NCBI GenBank assembly: GCA_003248845.1
Contig: QFPD01000031.1
Span: 1 to 11,006, forward strand
Direction of reading: 5' to 3'
Length of the DNA stretch: 11,006 nt
Source: Microbacterium sp.
GTDB lineage: Bacteria; Actinomycetota; Actinomycetes; Actinomycetales; Microbacteriaceae
A program made the translations under genes and the position numbers. A model generated the notes under the pieces. That model was not told the origin of the DNA. It did not search any database and saw only the letters and a list, made by a program, of their open reading frames with translations. Positions 6,912 through 11,006 of the stretch are shown here, piece after piece (the stretch's first letter is position 1; the number at the start of each line of letters is the position of its first letter).

Positions 6912-7251
6912 CGAGCTCCTGCGGATCGAACGGCTTGTTCAGATAGTCGTCCGCCCCCTCGTCGAGGGCGGCGGAGCGCTCCCCCGACTCGCCGACGCGG
7001 GTCAGGAGGATCGTCGGTGTGCCGTCGCCCGACGCGCGGAGCCTGCGCACGAGTTCGCGGCCGTCCATCACCGGCATCATCACATCGCTCACGACGATAT
7101 CCGGCTGCCACCCTGCGATGAGATCCCAGGCCTGCTGACCGTCGGGGGCGACCCGGACCTCGAAGCCGCTCCGGGCGAGGAACGGTGCGAGCCCGTCAGT
7201 GATGGAGCTCTCGTCGTCGACCAGGAGCAGGCGCGGCGTCGCAGCGGTCAT
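6901..7251 (-). CDS. Receiver-only response regulator, C-terminally short
   Basis: The 116-residue product is a CheY-like receiver with no output domain. All phosphorylation residues are present: acidic pair D12-D13 (LLLVDDESS), phospho-acceptor D56 (IVVSDVMMP), T84 (TILLTR), and K106 in NKPFDPQELV. It ends in ELVRG, early in the last helix (alpha5), which in complete receivers runs some eight residues further. The stop lies inside the 3' end of kgd, giving an 11-bp convergent overlap, and neither other frame continues the helix. The start ATG 7251 is 16 bp after the lipoprotein gene stop, has no clear ribosome site, and is probably coupled to it. No histidine kinase is in the window, so it is an orphan here. 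It may signal by protein contact, or it may be the remnant of a longer regulator that lost its DNA-binding domain. Confidence 0.85.
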   Translation of the reverse strand: MTAATPRLLLVDDESSITDGLAPFLARSGFEVRVAPDGQQAWDLIAGWQPDIVVSDVMMPVMDGRELVRRLRASGDGTPTILLTRVGESGERSAALDEGADDYLNKPFDPQELVRG

Positions 7252-7267
7252 GAACGGATCGTATCGA

Positions 7268-7810
7268 TCAGGAGATCGGTGTCGTGCCGTTGAGGGTCCC
7301 GGCATCCTTCACGATGGCGGTGCCGGTCTCCCACCCCACGAGGTTCGCGTCGGCCTCGGCGTCGAGATCGATCTCGCGCGCGGCCGAGACGATGACGACG
7401 TTCCCGTCTCCCTCGATCGTGAGCTCGTCGAGAGCCGGCAGGAGAACGATCGCAGCCGATGCCAGGATGGTCACCTCCCGGCAGTCGCCGGTCACCTCGA
7501 CGACGAGCGCATCGGCGTTGCTGTCGACCGTGTGCTGGCCGTCGACGCAGACGACGTGCTGCGTGACCGCGTCGGTCCAGCGGCTGCGCTGCAGCTTCGC
7601 CATGCGCTCGTCGTCGACGAACCCGCGCACGTTCTCGCTGCCGGTCGGCGACGGCGCGGACGAGACCGGCGCGGAGGACGTCGCCGAGGTGGGCGACGTG
7701 CTCGGCGTGGAGCCGTCAGCGTCGGCGACGCGGACGCTGCACGCCGCCGCAGCGGATCCGGCGACGACCAGCGCGAAGAGGAGGACGAGAGGGCGACGGA
7801 ACGCGTTCAT
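7268..7810 (-). CDS. Putative lipoprotein with DUF3060-like beta-repeat domain
   Basis: The 180-residue protein starts MNAFRRPLVLLFALVVAGSAAAAC: two arginines, a hydrophobic stretch, then a lipobox-like AAAC with Cys24 as the likely lipidated residue. A Ser/Thr/Pro-rich linker (about residues 30-60) is typical of exported actinobacterial lipoproteins. The C-terminal half has repeating beta-strand units (VVEVTGDCREVTIL, LTIEGDGNVVIV, IDLDAEADANLVGW) resembling DUF3060, where TGDC and GDGN-type turns recur. Two further cysteines (in HVVCVDG and TGDCREV) could form a disulfide outside the membrane. The family's function is unknown; surface exposure is inferred. ATG 7810 has no Shine-Dalgarno sequence but TAACGT seven nt upstream, a leaderless layout. 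The receiver gene follows after 16 bp, probably in the same transcript. Confidence 0.75.
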   Translation of the reverse strand: MNAFRRPLVLLFALVVAGSAAAACSVRVADADGSTPSTSPTSATSSAPVSSAPSPTGSENVRGFVDDERMAKLQRSRWTDAVTQHVVCVDGQHTVDSNADALVVEVTGDCREVTILASAAIVLLPALDELTIEGDGNVVIVSAAREIDLDAEADANLVGWETGTAIVKDAGTLNGTTPIS

Positions 7811-7817
7811 GCACACA

Positions 7818-7823
7818 ACGTTA
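7818..7823 (-). promoter_or_regulatory. Candidate -10 box of the lipoprotein-receiver operon
   Basis: The minus strand reads TAACGT, matching TANNNT, with seven nt before ATG 7810, consistent with a leaderless or almost leaderless mRNA. No clear -35 is visible. The right arm of the inverted repeat at 7830-7875 starts seven bp upstream of the box, in the spacer where a repressor would interfere. Confidence 0.4.
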
Positions 7824-7829
7824 CGAAAC

Positions 7830-7875
7830 GGGTGTCGCAGCCGCGTCTCGACGATGTCGCGATCCTGCGACACCC
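7830..7875. repeat. 11-bp perfect inverted repeat, operator or terminator
   Basis: GGGTGTCGCAG (7830-7840) and CTGCGACACCC (7865-7875) are exact inverted copies separated by 24 bp; a further TGTCGC lies in the spacer at 7855-7860. The repeat sits between the glpD stop (7889) and the lipoprotein start. Transcribed from glpD it forms an 11-bp GC-rich stem followed by GTTTCG, a poor T-tract, so it may terminate glpD transcripts. The three TGTCGC units also suggest protein binding sites. Confidence 0.55.
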
Positions 7876-7888
7876 TCGACGGCGCGAC

Positions 7889-9493
7889 TCAGTCGGCGAC
7901 CGGCTCGACGCCGGACCGCGCGAACGCGGCGAGCGCAGCGGGGAGGGATGCCTCGGCGTCGGCGGCCACGAGGCCGAGGCGCGTGCGCCGCTGCAGGAGG
8001 TCGGCGACGCTGAGAGCGCCCTCCACACGCACGCCCCACTCGAGCTCTGCGGGAGTCACCCCGCGCGCCGCGGGTGCGGCGTCCGCCGCCCGATCTTCCC
8101 CGCGTCCCTCGCCGAGCCGGGCCACGAACGACGCCTCGGCGCCGTAGCGACGCACCAAGCGAGCGGCCGCGGGGATCTCCCACGAGCGCGCACGCGGCCA
8201 GGCGCCGACGAGCGGCAGGTCCGCCGTGACCGAGGGCCGTGCCGTCGGCAGTGCGCGCCGGCGGACCGCGGCATCCACGCCGTCCTGCGCCATGCGCCGA
8301 TAGGTCGTGAGCTTTCCCCCGACGACGTTCAGGACGCCCTCGTCGTCCTCGATGACCGCGTGTCGACGCGAGAGATCGGCGGTCTCGCCGTCGCCTCCGC
8401 GGGTGGACCGCAGCAAGGGGCGGAGCCCCGAGAAGGTTCCGCGCACGTCCGCGCGCGTGAGGGGCTCCGCGAGCACCGTGTTGAAAATGTCGAGCAGGAA
8501 GTCGATCTCGGCATCGTCGGCGCGGGGATGATCGGTGATCTCATCCGCAGCGACATCCGTCAGGCCGATGTAGCTGCGGCCGTGCAGCGCCGGCACGCTG
8601 AAGACGAATCGGCTGCGCGTTCCGGGCACGAGCGCCGTGATCGATACGTCCGCGCCGCCGAGCCGAGCGGTGTCGACGACGAGATGGGTCCCCCGACTGG
8701 GTTCGAGCGCCACTGCCGCGGTCAGCGACCCCGCCCACACGCCCGTCGCATTCACGACCGCACGGGCACGCACCGTGAAGGTGGCGCCGGTGACGACGTC
8801 GCGCAGGTCGGCGCCGTCCCCGCGCAGATGCTCCGCGGCGACCCGCGTGAGGATCCGCGCGCCGAAGCCCGCGGCCGTGCGCGCCACCGCGACGACGAGG
8901 CGCGCGTCGTCGACGAGTTGCCCGTCCCAGCCGCGGATGCCGGCGATGCCACCGCCGCCGTGTCGGAGGCCCTCCACGCGGACGGCGGGAGCAAGGGCCC
9001 GGACCGCGGTCGCGCTCAGCGGCGAGGGGGCCGGCAGCAGCGCGGTCGGCGTGCCCACACCGCGGCGCAGGGCATCGCCGAGGGCGAAGCCCGCGCCGAC
9101 GAGGGCGCCGCGCGAGCGCGCATCGGGTCCGTGCAGCGGCAGCACCTGGGCGAGGGGCCTCGTCAGGTGCGGAGCGATGCGGGTCATCAGGAGGTGCCGT
9201 TCCGCGGCGCTCTCGTGCGCGATCCCGATCTGACCCGAGGCGAGGTAGCGCAGCCCGCCGTGCACGAGTTTCGAGGACCAGCCGCTCGTGCCCGACGCGA
9301 GGTCACCGCGTTCGACGAGGACGGTGCGCAGGCCGCGAAACGCGGCATCCAGTGCCACGCCGGCACCGGTGATGCCGCCGCCGACGACGAGCACATCGAT
9401 CTCGGCGCCGTTCGCGACGTCATCGAGGTCTCGCCTGCGCCGCGCGGCATCCAGCACGGTCGAGCCTGGCGTCCGCCCGCGCACGCGCGTCAT
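7889..9493 (-). CDS. glpD: FAD-dependent glycerol-3-phosphate dehydrogenase (GlpD family)
   Basis: The 534-residue protein oxidises sn-glycerol 3-phosphate to dihydroxyacetone phosphate, passing electrons to the quinone pool at the membrane. Near the N-terminus is the Rossmann FAD motif DVLVVGGGITGAGVALDAAFRG (residues 33-54, glycines 38-45), followed by LASGTSGWSSKLVHGGLRYL (65-84), the GlpD signature around the flavin. Further markers are VVNATGVWAG, a SYIGLTD strand, and GGKLTTYR (392-398, Lys394), then an alpha-helical C-terminal DAO_C domain. Length fits bacterial GlpD (about 500-585). The start ATG overlaps the TGA of the upstream TetR gene (ATGA, 9490-9493), with GGAG eight nt upstream inside that gene, so the two are translationally coupled. 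The context (TetR plus AGPS-like flavoprotein) points to lipid metabolism rather than a glycerol catabolic glpFK operon, and M. tuberculosis GlpD1 has the same setting. Confidence 0.93.
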   Translation of the reverse strand: MTRVRGRTPGSTVLDAARRRRDLDDVANGAEIDVLVVGGGITGAGVALDAAFRGLRTVLVERGDLASGTSGWSSKLVHGGLRYLASGQIGIAHESAAERHLLMTRIAPHLTRPLAQVLPLHGPDARSRGALVGAGFALGDALRRGVGTPTALLPAPSPLSATAVRALAPAVRVEGLRHGGGGIAGIRGWDGQLVDDARLVVAVARTAAGFGARILTRVAAEHLRGDGADLRDVVTGATFTVRARAVVNATGVWAGSLTAAVALEPSRGTHLVVDTARLGGADVSITALVPGTRSRFVFSVPALHGRSYIGLTDVAADEITDHPRADDAEIDFLLDIFNTVLAEPLTRADVRGTFSGLRPLLRSTRGGDGETADLSRRHAVIEDDEGVLNVVGGKLTTYRRMAQDGVDAAVRRRALPTARPSVTADLPLVGAWPRARSWEIPAAARLVRRYGAEASFVARLGEGRGEDRAADAAPAARGVTPAELEWGVRVEGALSVADLLQRRTRLGLVAADAEASLPAALAAFARSGVEPVAD

Positions 9494-10062
9494 CCGCGCA
9501 TCTCCAGCAGGCCCCGCACGGCGGCAGCGAGCTCGGTGCGCCAGCTGTCGGCATCCAGCCACTCCTCGACGAGCGGCGCGGATTGAACGGACGCCTGCAG
9601 CACGAGCAGAAGCATCGCGGCGCGCGCGTCGACCGACCCGGGGCGGACGAACCCCGCCTCCTGCCCCGACCGAACGTGCGCGGCGAGCGCGGCGTGCACG
9701 AGCCGCTGGCTGGTGCCGAGCCGCTCGAGGATGTAGCGGGCGAACAGCTCCGGATCGGTATCGCGCAGGCGATCGACGATCGGCAGCGCACGTACCCGAT
9801 CGGCGGCGTCGACCAGCATCGCGACGAGCCCATCGAGGTCGGCCGCGCTCGAGTGGGCGGGAATCTGTGCGACCATTTCCCGGGTCACGAGAGTCGCGAA
9901 CAGGGCCTGCGCATCGGGCCAGTACCGGTAGATCGTCTGACGCGACACTCCGCTGCGCCGCGCGATGTCCGAGATGCTCGTGCGGCGGATGCCGTGCTCG
10001 AGCGTCTCGGCCAGCGCCGCATCGAGGATGACCCGCGCGGTGTCGGACTCCACGATCTTCAT
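9490..10062 (-). CDS. TetR/AcrR family transcriptional regulator
   Basis: The 190-residue protein has a typical N-terminal TetR DNA-binding domain: ARVILDAALAETLEHGIRRTSISDIARRSGVSRQTIYRYWPDAQALFATLV (about residues 9-58), where SISDIARRSGVSRQTIYRYW is the helix-turn-helix. The rest is alpha-helical and variable, as expected for the ligand-binding and dimerisation domain; the ligand cannot be read from sequence. ATG 10062 (MKIVESD) is chosen over an in-frame ATG five codons earlier because TACTTT lies exactly six nt upstream, a leaderless promoter layout. It is divergent from an AGPS-like flavoprotein with only 34 bp between, and overlaps glpD by four bases. The usual inference is that it represses both its own operon and the flavoprotein gene through the inverted repeat at 10064-10086. 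Counterpart by position in M. tuberculosis: Rv2250c. Confidence 0.93.
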   Translation of the reverse strand: MKIVESDTARVILDAALAETLEHGIRRTSISDIARRSGVSRQTIYRYWPDAQALFATLVTREMVAQIPAHSSAADLDGLVAMLVDAADRVRALPIVDRLRDTDPELFARYILERLGTSQRLVHAALAAHVRSGQEAGFVRPGSVDARAAMLLLVLQASVQSAPLVEEWLDADSWRTELAAAVRGLLEMRG

Positions 10063-10063
10063 G

Positions 10064-10086
10064 TGACAAAAGTACACAAGGTGTCA
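10064..10086. promoter_or_regulatory. Likely TetR operator: TGACA-N13-TGTCA
   Basis: An inverted repeat with five-base arms at 10064-10068 and 10082-10086 spans the 34-bp gap between the divergent starts. It covers the -10 box of the TetR gene and the -35 of the flavoprotein gene, so a bound TetR dimer would shut both. Position is the main argument; the arms are short. Confidence 0.5.
10069..10074 (-). promoter_or_regulatory. Candidate -10 box of the tetR-glpD operon
   Basis: The minus strand reads TACTTT with exactly six nt (TGTCAC) before ATG 10062, the spacing expected for a leaderless transcript. It lies inside the spacer of the opposite promoter, so polymerase can occupy only one of the two at a time. 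The -35 is unclear. Confidence 0.5.
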
Positions 10087-10096
10087 TACTGTCGCC

Positions 10097-11006
10097 ATGA
10101 CGAGCATGATCTGGGATCTGTGGGGCGACGGCAGGCGCGAGGCGCACCTCCCGCGCGGCGCCAGGACGATCGCGAAGACGCTGCTGAAGGGCACGCCGCA
10201 CCCCGTCCCGCGCCGCGACCCGGCATCCGTCACCCTGTCGGCCCCGCGCCTCGACGACGCCGACCTCGCCGCCCTGTCCGCCGTGCTGAGGCAGGACGAC
10301 GCCGTCGACACGTCGGATGCCACGCGCCTCCGCCACCTCGGCGGCAAGAGCACCCCCGATCTGCTGCACCGGCGCCGTGATGATCGGGCGACGGCGCCCG
10401 ACGCGGTCGTCCGCCCCGAGAACCACGACGAGGTCGCCGCCGTGCTCGCGGTGTGCGGCGCACGCGGCATCGCGGTCGTCCCGTTCGGCGGGGGCACGAG
10501 CGTCGTCGGCGGACTCGAACCGGATGCCGGGTGCCTCCGCGCGGTCATCAGCCTCGACCTCTCCCGCACGGCCGCACTGCTGGCGCTCGACGAGCTCTCG
10601 CTCCTCGCGACGTTCGGTGCGGGCACGAGCGGTCCCGAAGCGGAGGAGATGCTCGCTCAGCACGGACTGACCCTGGGACACTTCCCACAGAGCTTCGAGC
10701 ACGCCTCCCTCGGCGGCTTCGCCGCCACCCGTTCGAGCGGCCAGGCCTCGCGCGGCTACGGCCGCTTCGACGAGCTCGTGCACGCACTGCGGGTCGCGAC
10801 ACCCGCGGGCACGCTCACCCTCGGCATCGCGCCCTCGAGCGCCGCCGGACCCGACCTCCGTCAGCTGATCCTCGGCTCGGAGGGAGCGTTCGGCGTCATC
10901 ACCGAGGTGACGGTGCGCGTCCGGCCGCGTCCCGCGCTTACGGCGTACGGCGCGTGGACGTTCCCGGACTTCGCTGCGGGCGCGGAGGCGTTCCGTGAGC
11001 TGACGC
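10097..11006 (+). CDS. FAD-binding oxidase resembling alkyl-dihydroxyacetonephosphate synthase (3' end outside window)
   Basis: The first 303 residues are present. After about 100 variable residues, the FAD-binding type 4 domain begins (PDAVVRPENHDEVAAVLAVC), with the pyrophosphate loop VPFGGGTSVVGGLEP at about 128-142, then HFPQSFEHASLGGFAATRSSGQASRGYG and SAAGPDLRQLILGSEGAFGVITEV. The last two blocks resemble alkyl-DHAP synthase (AGPS) more than glycolate oxidase or D-lactate dehydrogenase: 'GG..ATR.SG....YG' and 'GPD...LI.GSEG..GVIT'. AGPS exchanges the acyl chain of acyl-DHAP for a fatty alcohol, making the ether bond of ether lipids. Whether bacterial relatives do this is mostly untested, and the C-terminal catalytic residues lie outside the window. 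Neighbouring GlpD makes DHAP, which supports a DHAP-lipid link by inference. The start has no ribosome site but a -10 box six nt upstream. Position matches mycobacterial Rv2251. Confidence 0.85.
   Translation, partial: MTSMIWDLWGDGRREAHLPRGARTIAKTLLKGTPHPVPRRDPASVTLSAPRLDDADLAALSAVLRQDDAVDTSDATRLRHLGGKSTPDLLHRRRDDRATAPDAVVRPENHDEVAAVLAVCGARGIAVVPFGGGTSVVGGLEPDAGCLRAVISLDLSRTAALLALDELSLLATFGAGTSGPEAEEMLAQHGLTLGHFPQSFEHASLGGFAATRSSGQASRGYGRFDELVHALRVATPAGTLTLGIAPSSAAGPDLRQLILGSEGAFGVITEVTVRVRPRPALTAYGAWTFPDFAAGAEAFRELT

Larger units (their letters stand above)
10063..10090 (+). promoter_or_regulatory. Candidate promoter of the AGPS-like flavoprotein gene
   Basis: GTGACA at 10063-10068 (five of six to TTGACA), a 16-bp spacer and CATACT at 10085-10090 (four of six to TATAAT) are followed by six nt and ATG 10097, giving a leaderless mRNA. 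No Shine-Dalgarno sequence precedes the start. Confidence 0.5.

Noticed and set aside
7199..9586. 795-codon open frame on the plus strand across the receiver, lipoprotein and glpD genes
   Set aside because: Spans three well-supported minus-strand genes and their gaps; composition is Arg/Asp/Ala-rich with no family features.
9494..10783. Long N-terminal extension (430 codons) of the glpD reading frame
   Set aside because: It crosses the TetR gene in another frame and then the flavoprotein antisense. GlpD homology begins just after ATG 9493, which overlaps the TetR stop as ATGA.
1..11006. Search for CRISPR arrays, insertion sequences, tRNA/rRNA genes and phage attachment sites
   Set aside because: No regularly spaced repeats, transposase motifs, terminal inverted repeats, or RNA gene signatures are visible in any part of the window.

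Overview
The window is about 11 kb of GC-rich DNA (roughly 70% G+C by eye) with strong G/C preference at third codon positions. It looks like chromosome of a high-GC actinobacterium, most likely Microbacteriaceae (Microbacterium-like). The reasons are the fused Kgd/OdhA-type 2-oxoglutarate dehydrogenase E1, the GuaB1-type IMPDH-family enzyme with CBS domains, the glpD/tetR/flavoprotein cluster also known from mycobacteria, and the many starts with a TANNNT box 6-7 nt before the start codon, which suggests leaderless mRNAs. The genus is an inference; no rRNA or other marker is present.

Layout from left to right. (1) 1-242, minus: 5' end of a CNNM/CBS 'hemolysin-family' membrane protein, cut by the window edge. 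(2) 243-566: intergenic region with several short repeats. (3) 567-1526, plus: a two-domain protein with an AbiEi-like N-terminus and a DUF559 endonuclease-fold C-terminus. (4) 1612-3069, minus: guaB1, convergent with the DUF559 gene across a probable terminator hairpin. (5) 3180-6911, plus: kgd, divergent from guaB1 across a 110-bp region with a near-palindrome. (6) 6901-7251 and 7268-7810, minus: a receiver-only response regulator whose 3' end overlaps kgd, preceded by a DUF3060-type lipoprotein gene 16 bp upstream. (7) 7889-9493 and 9490-10062, minus: glpD overlapping a TetR regulator by ATGA. (8) 10097-11006, plus: a divergent flavoprotein resembling alkyl-dihydroxyacetonephosphate synthase (AGPS), cut by the window end.

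Functionally, kgd is central carbon metabolism (2-oxoglutarate node) and guaB1 is purine salvage. The right end is a compact regulatory unit: a TetR repressor co-transcribed with glpD (glycerol 3-phosphate to dihydroxyacetone phosphate) faces an AGPS-like flavoprotein across only 34 bp. Each start there has its own -10 box about 6 nt upstream, and a TGACA-N13-TGTCA inverted repeat covers both promoters. The gene order matches what I recall of Mycobacterium tuberculosis Rv2249c-Rv2250c-Rv2251(-Rv2252), and suggests an uncharacterised glycerol-ether or glycerophospholipid module. The other items worth a second look are the receiver domain truncated in its last helix, an 11-bp perfect inverted repeat before the lipoprotein gene, and a striking excess of the word GGATGC/GCATCC.
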